From: Mycobacterium helveticum
Lineage (GTDB): Bacteria; Actinomycetota; Actinomycetes; Mycobacteriales; Mycobacteriaceae
Direction: 5' to 3'
DNA length: 46,910 nucleotides
Assembly (NCBI RefSeq): GCF_007714205.1
Contig: NZ_VMQU01000027.1
Span: 1-46,910, forward strand
Shown: piece after piece, positions 1 through 6,866 of the stretch
How positions within the stretch are numbered: position 1 is the stretch's first letter
How the letters are laid out: each line of letters begins with the position of its first letter
Notes under the pieces: model-generated
Seen by the model: only the letters and a program-made list of their open reading frames with translations
What the model was told of the DNA's origin: nothing
The model's database searches: none
Program-made: the position numbers and the translations under genes

Positions 1-90
1 ATCAGCCCAGAACTCAGTCGATCCCCGGAAGCCGTCAGCCAGCCCGACGAGCTCCATGCGGCCATCAGCACGGACCCTCGGCACGGGCGC
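1..90 (-). pseudogene. IS256-family transposase remnant, middle part
   Basis: Read on the minus strand, this edge encodes RADGRMELVGLADGF followed by a RGSTEFWAD-like stretch. This resembles the conserved middle of mutator-type (IS256 family) transposases, which usually read GVRADGRKELVAL..GYRES.ESWADLL. The rest of this half lies outside the window. An N-terminal part of the same type of transposase, on the same strand, lies at 2684-3000 on the far side of the IS6110-like element. The two pieces are therefore probably one IS256 gene split by that insertion. About 90 bp between this match and the element (91-186) shows no convincing transposase sequence, so some sequence was lost or scrambled. 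Confidence 0.5.
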
Positions 91-237
91 GGGGCTCTCG
101 GTTCCCAACCAGCGCGCCAACGCGATGACCGATGCCCACGTTTCCATGACAACTGTTTTGGACCGTGAAAGAGTTGGCATGCGCGTTCAACCGCCCCGGC
201 ATGTCTGGAGACTCCATTTCTTGGAAAGGATGGAGTC

Positions 238-561
238 ATGTCAGGTGGTTTGTCGAGGAGGTACCAGCCAGAGCTGCGGGAGCGGGCGGTGCGGATGGAC
301 GCGGAGATCAGCGATCAGCACGATTCGGAGTGGGCAGCGACCAGTGAGATCGCCGGGCTACTTGGTGTTGGCACGGCCGAGGCGGTGCGCAAGTGGGTGC
401 GCCAGGCTCAGATCGATGCGGCGCACGCGGGGATCACGACCGAAGAGTCCTCCGAGCTAAAACGACTGCGGCGAGAGAACGCCGAATTCGGAAGGACCAA
501 TGCGATTTTCAAGACGGCGTCGGCTTTCTCCGCGGCCGAGCTCGACCTGCCAACACACTAA
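238..561 (+). CDS. IS6110-like OrfA (IS3-family helix-turn-helix protein)
   Basis: This 107-residue protein is about full length for IS6110 OrfA (108 residues). It begins MSGGLSRRYQPELRERAVRM and has the helix-turn-helix region near residues 37-60 (EIAGLLGVGTAEAVRKWV). A leucine-zipper-like ELKRLRRENAE follows near residue 80. In IS6110, OrfA is joined to OrfB by programmed -1 frameshifting at a run that I recall as TTTTAAAG. Here the corresponding bases at about 505-513 read ATTTTCAAG, so frameshifting should be impaired. The ATG is preceded by the usual IS6110 leader (GGAAAGGATGGAGTC). Even if expressed, it cannot support transposition without an intact OrfB. Confidence 0.8.
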   Translation: MSGGLSRRYQPELRERAVRMDAEISDQHDSEWAATSEIAGLLGVGTAEAVRKWVRQAQIDAAHAGITTEESSELKRLRRENAEFGRTNAIFKTASAFSAAELDLPTH

Positions 562-1118
562 TCACCCAGTTCATCGCCGATCATCACGGTCACCGCGATG
601 GCCCTGATGGTTTGCGGTGGGGTGTCGAGTCGATCTGCACACAGCTGACCGAGCTGGGTATGCCGATCGCCCCATCGACCTATTACGACCACATCAACCG
701 CGAGCCCAGCCGCCGCGAACGCCGTGACGACGAACTCAAAGAACAGATCAGCCGGCTCTACGCCGCCAACTACGGCGTGTACGGTGCCCACAAGGTGTGG
801 CTGGCGCTCAACCGCGAGGGCACTCCAGTGGCCAGATGCACCGTCGAGCAGGGTTTGCCTACGTCGCTTTCGCCACCGACGCCTACGCGCGGCGGGATGC
901 TGGGCTGGCGGGTCGCTTCCACGATGGCCACCTCGATGGTCCTCGATGCGATCGAGCAAGCCATCTAGAACCGTCAACAAGAAGGTGTACTGATCTCAAA
1001 GACGTTGTCCACCAGACGGATCGGGGATCGCAGTCAATACACCTCGATCAGGTTCAGCGAACGGCACGCAGAAGCGGGCATCCAGTCCTCGGTCCGAGCG
1101 GTCGGCAGCTCCTATGAC
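558..1118 (+). pseudogene. IS6110-like orfB, 5' part (internal deletion)
   Basis: The reading frame LITQFIADHHGHRDG through GVYGAHKVWLALN matches the N-terminal half of IS6110 OrfB, a DDE integrase. After CTVEQ at about 850 the sequence jumps to GFAYVAFATDAYARR. About 190 bp present in IS6110 is missing, including the region of the first catalytic aspartate (VADLTYV). Downstream the match continues in shifted frames (WRVASTMATSMVLDAIEQAI, then LKDVVHQTDRGSQ) until SSYD at 1118, where the IS110 element begins. The gene is non-functional. Its remaining 3' part resumes at 2428. Confidence 0.85.
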
Positions 1119-1332
1119 TGTGAGAATGTTGGCGGCTGTCTGGTCGCCTGACTCGTGTTATGACTGACCCAGCGGTATGGGTGTCCTGGCTGTTGATCTG
1201 TCGTCCAACGGGCGGTCGTTCCACCTCGTGCTGACCGAGCGGGCAGTGACCTCATAGAAGCCTGACCACACCAGGTCCCATCGCAGTCCCGTCACCCGAC
1301 CGGCCAGCCTCAACAACCCGCTGAAGGTCGCA
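1119..1332 (+). ncRNA. candidate bridge-RNA region of the first IS110 element
   Basis: IS110-group elements are known to encode a bridge RNA in the non-coding stretch between the left end and the recombinase gene, and this stretch is in that position. TATGAC at 1159-1164 repeats the left side of the target (CCTATGAC). A hairpin ACCCA/TGGGT (1167-1171 with 1178-1182) follows, then GTGTC, of which TGTC could pair with the GACA of the target. I could not find a convincing donor loop or outer stem, so the call rests mostly on position. Confidence 0.35.
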
Positions 1333-2427
1333 ATGACAAGCATGGCAACCACACCTCGCCGCGGTCGAGTCGTGATCGGTGTTGATACCCACAAGTTCGT
1401 TCATGTCGCCGCCGCGTTCGACGACTTCGGCGCGGTGCTTGACACCGGAACGTTCCAAGCCGACCGCGCCGGCTATGCCGAGCTGATCGAATGGGCTAGC
1501 CACCCGGGCCACATCCTGACCTTCGCCATCGAAGGCACCGGCTCCTACGGAGCCGGCCTGACCGCAGCCGTGCGTCGCAGCGACATCGGTGTCGTGGAGG
1601 TAATGCGCACCGACCGGCGCGACCGGCGGCTGCGCGGCAAGTCCGACTTCCTGGACGCCGAAAACGCCGCCCGTGCCGTGCTTGGTAGCCATGCCACCGC
1701 CACCCCGAAGACCGCCGATGACACCGTGGATATGATCCGACAGATCAAAATCGCCAAAAATATTGCGGTCAAAGCCCGTTCGGCAGCGATGATCTCGCTG
1801 AAGACGGTCATCGTTAACGCCCCAGACGAGCTGCGTGAACAACTGCAGCCCTTGTCCAAGATGGCCCTAATCCGCCGCTACGCCGGCCTGAGGCCAGCTG
1901 GCATCAGCACGGTCGAAGCCGCAACCAAGCACACCCTGCGCTCGATCGCCCGCCGCTGGCAGCATCTCAACGAGGAGATCACTGAACACGAGAAACTACT
2001 CGCCCAATTGGTCACCGAGATCGCGCCAGAGTTGACCGCAGCATTCGGCATCGGCGCCGACACCGCCGCCGAGATGCTCATCGTCGCCGGCGACAACCCC
2101 GACCGGATCCGTATTGAAGCCGCGTGGACCAAGCTGTGCGGCGTGTGCCCGATCCCAGCCTCCACCGGCAAAACCGTTCGCCACCTGCTCAACTGGGATG
2201 GCCACCGCCAGGCTAATGCGGCGATCTACCGCACCGTCATCGTGGGCATGCAACACCATCAACCCACCCAGGCGTACCTCGCAAGACGCACCGCCGAAGG
2301 CAAGTCCAAGGCCGAAATCATCCGGTGCTTAAAACGCTTCCTTGCCCGTGAGATATGGGCCTCGTGCATCCACTGCGCACCACTCCACAAGCCGAAAAAC
2401 CAGCCGCTTGACGGATATAGGAGCATC
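1119..2427 (+). mobile_element. IS110-family element nested in the IS6110-like orfB
   Basis: The insert lies between ...CCTATGAC (ending 1118) and AATGCACTAGCC (starting 2428). These two flanks are contiguous in IS6110, so the boundaries are known to within one or two bases. The element is about 1,309 bp and has no terminal inverted repeats or target duplication, as usual for IS110. It contains 214 bp of non-coding sequence and then one transposase gene on the plus strand. Confidence 0.85.
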
Positions 2428-2592
2428 AATGCACTAGCCGAGACGGTCAACGGCCTGTACAAGACCGAGCTGATCAAGCCCGGCAAGCCCTGGCGCTCCA
2501 TCAAGGACGTCGAGCTGGCCACCGCACGGCGGATCGACTGGTTCAACCACCGTCGCCTCTACGAATACTGCGGCGATATCCCCACCAGTTGA
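1333..2592 (+). CDS. IS110-family DEDD transposase, fused at its 3' end to IS6110-like orfB
   Basis: The N-terminal RuvC-like DEDD domain shows VIGVDTHK (D near residue 18), FAIEGTGSYG and KSDFLDAENAARAV. The C-terminal part contains IPASTGKT and LLNWDGHRQANAAIYR, with the serine region typical of IS110 recombinases. The gene starts at ATG 1333 or the in-frame ATG 1342. The frame has no stop inside the element. It runs across the junction at 2428 and continues for 54 codons as NALAETVNGLYKTELI...CGDIP, which is the C-terminus of IS6110-type OrfB. The last residues of the predicted protein are therefore foreign. The catalytic core looks intact, so activity is possible. Confidence 0.8.
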   Translation: MTSMATTPRRGRVVIGVDTHKFVHVAAAFDDFGAVLDTGTFQADRAGYAELIEWASHPGHILTFAIEGTGSYGAGLTAAVRRSDIGVVEVMRTDRRDRRLRGKSDFLDAENAARAVLGSHATATPKTADDTVDMIRQIKIAKNIAVKARSAAMISLKTVIVNAPDELREQLQPLSKMALIRRYAGLRPAGISTVEAATKHTLRSIARRWQHLNEEITEHEKLLAQLVTEIAPELTAAFGIGADTAAEMLIVAGDNPDRIRIEAAWTKLCGVCPIPASTGKTVRHLLNWDGHRQANAAIYRTVIVGMQHHQPTQAYLARRTAEGKSKAEIIRCLKRFLAREIWASCIHCAPLHKPKNQPLDGYRSINALAETVNGLYKTELIKPGKPWRSIKDVELATARRIDWFNHRRLYEYCGDIPTS

Positions 2593-2640
2593 ACTCGAAG
2601 CCGCCTATTGCACTCCACGCCAGAGACCAGCCGCTGGCTG
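2428..2640 (+). pseudogene. IS6110-like orfB, 3' part
   Basis: The sequence resumes exactly where the 5' part stopped: NALAETVNGLYKTELIKPG, PWRSIKDVELATARRIDWF, NHRRLYEYCGD. This is the last third of the integrase domain, including the final catalytic glutamate (E in ALAETVNG). One extra base near 2582 shifts the end, giving an early TGA at 2590. In the next frame the expected tail (PPVELEAAY..) continues to about 2640. Confidence 0.85.
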
Positions 2641-2683
2641 AAATCTCACATCAGAAAGTCTCCGGACTCACCGGGGCGATTCA

Positions 2684-3000
2684 GGTGGCGGACAGATCCC
2701 TGCCGCCGAACGCGGCGACTTCGTCTTGCCACTGGGCGGTCAGCCGGGTAATCGTGGCTGCCGACAACCCGGCCCCCGACCCAGGAACTGCTCCAGGGCT
2801 CCGGCCTGAAATCCCCGCTGGATCGCCCATGCAGGTACAGCAACGGCAACACCTCGGCCATCTGCGGCGACTTACGCGCTTACGCCGGCACGATCGTCGA
2901 CGAGAACCGCTGCCGCTCAACGGTATCGGGATCAATACGTTTGTCATTGACCCGCGGGGCCTGCACCTTGACCGCCCCCCCGCGGTCAGCACGTCGCGGG
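2684..3000 (-). pseudogene. IS256-family transposase remnant, N-terminal part
   Basis: On the minus strand this reads, in pieces, RVNDKRIDPDTVERQRF, ARKSPQMAEVLPLLYLHG, GAGLSAATITRLTAQWQDE and AFGGRDLS. This is the characteristic N-terminal region of actinobacterial IS256 (mutator) transposases. A stop separates the first two pieces and a frameshift separates the second and third. The frame ends abruptly at the IS6110-like right end (2683) and probably once continued into the fragment at 1-90. Confidence 0.7.
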
Positions 3001-3028
3001 GCTAGCGTTGCGCACCCTGTCGCTTCGC

Positions 3029-3063
3029 AGTACTGTAACGCCCGACACCCTGTACTGTCAGTA
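3029..3063 (+). promoter_or_regulatory. palindromes conserved upstream of both copies of the PF10118 gene start
   Basis: Upstream of the hybrid gene are CAGTACTG (3029-3036) and TACTG-T-CAGTA (3053-3063), the latter a perfect 5-1-5 palindrome. A homologous segment lies upstream of the intact gene at 20646, with TACTG-T-CGGTA at 20599-20609. Both are followed by similar sequence (GTATC.GAAA, then a GGGGAAAAGGTA/GAAGGGGTATC-type leader). I infer a shared operator or promoter element. It is the best candidate for the start of mce-operon transcription. Confidence 0.35.
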
Positions 3064-3136
3064 TCCGAAACTAGAAGTTCGGGGAAAAGGTAACCTTCGT
3101 GGTCGACGGGGGCACAGGCTAGATATATAGGGGGTC

Positions 3137-3979
3137 GTGACCACTATGAGTGCACCGAGTGGGGTCTCGGTATCCGAGGACTCGGCGGATATGTTTCTCG
3201 GTGGGGGGAGGGCAGCAACTATTATCGTGGATGACGACATCATCTTCAGCCACTTTCTGGCGAACTTGTCGGGGTCGTTCCCGCCGGGGGAGGAGTTGTT
3301 CATTCGGTCGGTGCGCCGGTTTGCCGATGAGGTCACCGATCCTGGGTTGAAGAAGCGGGTGGCCGGGTTTATCGGTCAGGAATCGGTGCATGGCCAGCAG
3401 CATCGGGCGCTCAATGACAAGCTCGTTGACATGGGGTATCCGATTGGGTGGTGGGATTCCGAAAAGTTTGTTGATTGGGTGAAACGCATCGAGGAGGTGC
3501 TGCCGGCCCGGATTCCGCTGGCGGTGACAGCAGCCGCAGAACACTTCACCGTGGGTTCGCGACCTATGGATGACCCGGTGATCACGGCCAGAGTCATTCT
3601 CGTCGAAGACGTCCGGGATCAGACCTTTTCCAGCGTTGGGAGCTGGCGGCGTGTTTTCGCAGATGCCATTTCAATTCGGCAAAAGGCCGTGCTGAGAGGC
3701 CGTTCCAATGGTTTGAGTTCATCGTCCAAGTTGCGGTTTTTGATGCAGATGTCGACCCTGCCAACCATCGCAGCTTCTTCGTCCCTGGCGGCGCTAAGCA
3801 TCTTCACGCTCAACGTGTTGTTGTGCAACGTCGGCACAACGGACATCTCTGGCGCGAGCGATGGGTTGAGCGCTACCACCCAGTATGGTCTGCTGGTCAC
3901 GGTTTCGGCGGTCGCGCTGTACGTTGATCGGCTGCTGCAGCGCGACGCACGTGGTGCTGTTGTCGAGGGGCATCGGTGA
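3137..3979 (+). pseudogene. hybrid open frame: PF10118-type protein N-terminus fused to a decayed yrbE
   Basis: The open frame is continuous (280 codons) but chimeric. Residues 1-138 match the N-terminal half of the PF10118-type protein at 20646, almost identically from DDIIFSHF to TAAAEHFT. The match stops at 3551, removing the second half of the metal site (WHALEELEHK) and the C-terminus. After about 130 bp of unassigned sequence comes a degenerate yrbE. RPFQWFEFIVQ is visible in one frame near 3690-3725. IFTLNVLLCNVGTTDISGA, then LLVTVSAVAL, is in the main frame, parallel to FTLNILLAEFGAADVSGA in the intact yrbEA. The terminal TGA overlaps the GTG of yrbEA. A stable functional product is unlikely, but its transcript leads into the mce operon. 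Confidence 0.75.
3233..3551 (+). repeat. 319-bp direct repeat, copy 1
   Basis: This segment is nearly identical to 20772-21090 in the same orientation, with only a handful of differences by eye (for example GAGGTCACCGAT versus GAGATCGCCGAC). The sequence just upstream (about 3010-3232) is also related to 20545-20771 but clearly more diverged. That pattern suggests a copied segment whose 3' part was later homogenised by gene conversion, or a mosaic origin. Confidence 0.85.
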
Positions 3980-4770
3980 CGGCATCCAACGGTTTGTCGG
4001 TATACCTTCGTGAACAACTGCGGAAACCGCTAGGGCAGGTGGCCAGCTTCACTCAGATGTGTGTGCTAACCGGCAAGGCGCTTGCACGTCCGTTCCAATG
4101 GCGCGAATTCATCCTACAGGGTTGGTTTCTACTCGGTGTGTCGTTCCTGCCAACCGTTATGGTCGCAATTCCGCTCACCGTGCTAATCATCTTTACGCTG
4201 AATATCTTATTGGCCGAATTTGGGGCCGCCGACGTCTCCGGCGCTGGGGCTGCGCTCGGCGCCGTCACTCAACTGGGCCCCCTTGTGACGGTGCTCGTGG
4301 TCGCTGGCGCAGGTTCTACTGCGATTTGTGCGGATTTGGGCGCTAGGACTATTCGCGAGGAGATCGATGCGATGGAGGTGTTGGGCATCGACCCGATTCA
4401 TCGACTGGTAGTTCCCAGGGTGGTTGCATCGACCATTGTAGCCCTGCTGCTCAATGGCGCGGTGATCAGTATCGGGCTGGTCGGCGGGTTCTTGTTCGGT
4501 GTGTATATCCAGAATGTTTCGGCCGGCGCATACGTTTCGACCCTAACCTTGATTACTGGATTGCCCGAGGTGCTGATCTCGATTGTGAAGGCCACCTTAT
4601 TCGGGCTTATTGCCGGGCTGGTGGGTTGCTACCGCGGGTTGACAGCCGGCGGGGGAGCCAAAGGGGTGGGCACAGCAGTCAACGAAACGTTGGTTCTTGC
4701 GGTGGTCGCATTATTTGCGGTCAACGTGGTGCTGACTACCATTGGTGTGCGGTTCGGAACGGGGCGTTGA
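3976..4770 (+). CDS. yrbEA: YrbE-type ABC transporter permease A of an Mce system
   Basis: This 264-residue integral membrane protein of the MlaE/YrbE permease family is the first subunit of the inner-membrane permease pair in a mycobacterial Mce lipid importer. There are several hydrophobic segments (for example VAIPLTVLIIFTLNILL near residue 57 and VVASTIVALLLNGAVISIGL near 150). The family motif IREEIDAMEVLGIDP near residue 122 is thought to contact the ATPase, by analogy with MlaE. The GTG start at 3976 overlaps the TGA of the upstream hybrid frame, and the gene's own TGA overlaps the next start, so translation is probably coupled. The ATPase (MceG/Mkl) is not in this window and is normally encoded elsewhere. 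Which numbered mce locus this is cannot be settled here. Confidence 0.93.
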   Translation: MTASNGLSVYLREQLRKPLGQVASFTQMCVLTGKALARPFQWREFILQGWFLLGVSFLPTVMVAIPLTVLIIFTLNILLAEFGAADVSGAGAALGAVTQLGPLVTVLVVAGAGSTAICADLGARTIREEIDAMEVLGIDPIHRLVVPRVVASTIVALLLNGAVISIGLVGGFLFGVYIQNVSAGAYVSTLTLITGLPEVLISIVKATLFGLIAGLVGCYRGLTAGGGAKGVGTAVNETLVLAVVALFAVNVVLTTIGVRFGTGR

Positions 4771-5642
4771 GATTGGCTTCCCCGACGGTCGTGCAATCAC
4801 GTTTCCCACGCGCTTGGAAGCTAGGCGCCGGATGGGTCGGCGCTCCTGGCCGTGCGCTCGACGCCTCTGGTGATGTCGCGCTGTTCGTCGGCGAAGTGCT
4901 CCGTTATCTCGGGTTTACCCTAAAGAATTACCGAAAGGAAGTCTTGCGCCTGATCGCCGAGATCGGCATGGGCACTGGCGCAATGGCCGCCGTCGGCGGC
5001 ACGGTGGCGATCATCGGCTTTGTGACGCTATCGGCCGGTTCGCTGATTGCGATTCAAGGGTTCGCCTCGCTAGGCAATATCGGCGTTGAGGCGTTCACCG
5101 GTTTCTTCGCCGCGCTAGCGAATGTGCGTGTGGTGGCGCCAATCGTAACTGGCACTGCTTTAGCCGCGACCGTCGGGGCCGGTGCTACAGCGCAATTGGG
5201 CGCCATGCGGATCAGCGAGGAGATTGATGCGCTTGAGGTGATGGGAATCAAATCAGTTTCGTATTTGGTATCTACCCGAGTTATTGGCGCCTTCATCGTC
5301 ACTATCCCACTATATTCGGTCGCGGTCCTCCTCTCGTTCTTTTCCGCCCAGCTGGTGACAACTTTGTTCTATGCGCAATCAATCGGAACGTATGACCATT
5401 ACTTCAACACTTTCCTGAGGGTTAACGACTTCTGGTACTCTCTTGCGGAGACGGTCGCCATTTCGGCAGTCGTGATGTTGAACCACTGCTACTACGGATA
5501 CAACGCCAGCGGCGGTCCGGTTGGAGTCGGCGTGGCAGTCGGGAGATCGATGCGCGCATCGCTAATCGCCATCGTAATGGTCGTGCTAATGGCTTCGTTA
5601 GCGATTTACGGCGTCAACCCCAACTTCAATCTCACGGTGTAA
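4767..5642 (+). CDS. yrbEB: YrbE-type ABC transporter permease B of an Mce system
   Basis: This is the second permease subunit, about 291 residues from TTG at 4767, which overlaps the yrbEA stop; TTG 4773 is an alternative. Conserved YrbEB sequence begins with FVGEVLRY and YRKEVLRLIAEIGMGTGAMA. It continues with VGGTVAIIGFVTLSAGSLIAI, the cytoplasmic motif RISEEIDALEVMGIKSVSYL, and HCYYGYNASGGPVGVG near the C-terminus. The end, YGVNPNFNLTV, is typical of the family. The frame is open well upstream (to 4626), but that part overlaps yrbEA and is not protein-like. It should pair with YrbEA in the inner membrane to move lipid handed over by the Mce proteins. Confidence 0.92.
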   Translation: MRLASPTVVQSRFPRAWKLGAGWVGAPGRALDASGDVALFVGEVLRYLGFTLKNYRKEVLRLIAEIGMGTGAMAAVGGTVAIIGFVTLSAGSLIAIQGFASLGNIGVEAFTGFFAALANVRVVAPIVTGTALAATVGAGATAQLGAMRISEEIDALEVMGIKSVSYLVSTRVIGAFIVTIPLYSVAVLLSFFSAQLVTTLFYAQSIGTYDHYFNTFLRVNDFWYSLAETVAISAVVMLNHCYYGYNASGGPVGVGVAVGRSMRASLIAIVMVVLMASLAIYGVNPNFNLTV

Positions 5643-5648
5643 ATTATT

Positions 5649-6866
5649 ATGGCAACCACAAGCAAGCGGCTACGGCGACTTATTTCGGTCCGAAAGTTAG
5701 CGGGGCTGGCTTTGTGGCTCATCACCGCGGTCGTGCTGATCGTCGTCTGGGTCCAGTTCCGGGGTGGCTTCACACCCAAGATAACCTTAACAGCATTGGC
5801 TAGCCGGTCGGGTTTGGTCTTGGATCGGGGGGCGAAAGTCACTTACAACGGGGTGGAGATCGGCCGGGTGGGCAGCATCAGCGAGGTGGAGCGTGACGGA
5901 AAGCCGGCGGCCAAGCTGCTGCTGGAAATTGCGCCAAAATACGCCGGGCTGATCGCGCTAAACGTAAATGCCGAAATTACAGCCACCACGGTGTTTGGCA
6001 ACAAGTACGTGTCGTTGAGTTCGCCCAAACAACCTGTGGCCCGGAAGGTTACACCGGCTGACATAATTGTGGTGAGGTCGGAAACAACGGAGTTTAACAC
6101 GTTGTTCGAGACGGTCATGCAGATTTCAGAGAAGGTGGATCCGGTCAAGGTGAACTTAACGCTTTCGGCGGTGGCTGCAGCGTTAAATGGGCAAGGCGAT
6201 AAATTCGGGGCTTCGATCATCAATGGAAACACCATACTCGATGACATCAACCCGCAGATGCCTCAAATCCGCCATGATATTCAACGGTTGGCGGATTTAG
6301 CCGATATCTACGGGGATGCCTCGCCGGATCTTTGGAGCGCCCTCGATAACGCAGTCACCACGGCGCGTACCTTCAACCAGCAAAAGAAGGATCTGGACGC
6401 CGCACTCTTGGCCGCGGTGGGGGTTGGAAACACCGGTGCCGACATCATTGACCAGAGCAGATCGGACCTGCAGCATGCGGTCAGCGACCTGGTGCCGGTG
6501 ACTCAACTGCTTGACACCTACAGTCCGGAGCTTTACTGCCTTTTTCACCATGGCGCTAATGTGCTACCGAAAGTGACGGATGGGGAGAGCGGCAACGGTT
6601 ACTCGGTAAGGTTAACAGGCACGATCTTGGGAGGAACAAATGCGTACGTCTATCCTGACAACTTGCCGCGAGTGAATGCTCACGGCGGACCGGGCGGGAA
6701 ACCGGGATGCTGGAAGACCATTACCCGCGATCTGTGGCCTGCTCCGTACTTGGTAACGGATAGCGGTTCCAGCATCGCGCCATACACCCACTTTGGAATC
6801 CCGCAACCGCAGGCCAATGAATACGTGTGGGGCCGCCAGTGGGGGGAGAACACGATCAACCCATGA
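5649..6866 (+). CDS. mceA: MceA, Mce/MlaD-family lipid-transport protein
   Basis: This 405-residue protein has a single N-terminal membrane anchor (about residues 17-37, LAGLALWLITAVVLIVVWVQF in part). It is followed by an MCE/MlaD domain (about 45-120) with the signatures GLVLDRGAKVTYNGVEIGRV and TTVFGNKYVSLSSP. A long helical region follows, and a C-terminal part with Y.PELYCLFHHG and KPGCWK, as in mycobacterial MceA proteins. Six Mce proteins are thought to form a periplasmic tube carrying lipid to the YrbE permease. The ATG lies 7 bp after the yrbEB stop. The stop overlaps the mceB ATG (ATGA). Confidence 0.93.
   Translation: MATTSKRLRRLISVRKLAGLALWLITAVVLIVVWVQFRGGFTPKITLTALASRSGLVLDRGAKVTYNGVEIGRVGSISEVERDGKPAAKLLLEIAPKYAGLIALNVNAEITATTVFGNKYVSLSSPKQPVARKVTPADIIVVRSETTEFNTLFETVMQISEKVDPVKVNLTLSAVAAALNGQGDKFGASIINGNTILDDINPQMPQIRHDIQRLADLADIYGDASPDLWSALDNAVTTARTFNQQKKDLDAALLAAVGVGNTGADIIDQSRSDLQHAVSDLVPVTQLLDTYSPELYCLFHHGANVLPKVTDGESGNGYSVRLTGTILGGTNAYVYPDNLPRVNAHGGPGGKPGCWKTITRDLWPAPYLVTDSGSSIAPYTHFGIPQPQANEYVWGRQWGENTINP

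Larger units (their letters stand above)
187..2683 (+). mobile_element. IS6110-like IS3-family element, disrupted
   Basis: Terminal inverted repeats at 187-214 and 2656-2683 agree at 21 of 28 positions and share the core CGCCCCGG and GGAGACT. They closely resemble the known IS6110 ends. Inside are orfA, then orfB in the overlapping frame, with strong similarity to IS6110 throughout. The copy is dead. About 190 bp is missing from orfB, the orfA/orfB slippery site is altered, an IS110 element splits the orfB 3' end, and a one-base frameshift lies near the orfB stop. The flanking triplets (CGT left, GGT right) are not a clean target duplication. It interrupts an older IS256 remnant. Confidence 0.85.

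Noticed and set aside
56..460. Open frame of 134 codons on the plus strand
   Set aside because: It runs across the IS6110-like left end and overlaps orfA in another frame. The sequence is arginine-rich and not protein-like.
558..980. Minus-strand open frame opposite the IS6110-like orfB
   Set aside because: Shadow of orfB with no recognisable domain, explained by high GC.
184..2686. Target-site duplication of the IS6110-like element
   Set aside because: The flanking triplets CGT and GGT do not match, so no duplication is claimed.
3119..3544. Minus-strand open frame opposite the PF10118 segment
   Set aside because: The same shadow appears opposite the intact copy at 20595-21584, as expected from duplicated sequence. 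No domain is visible.
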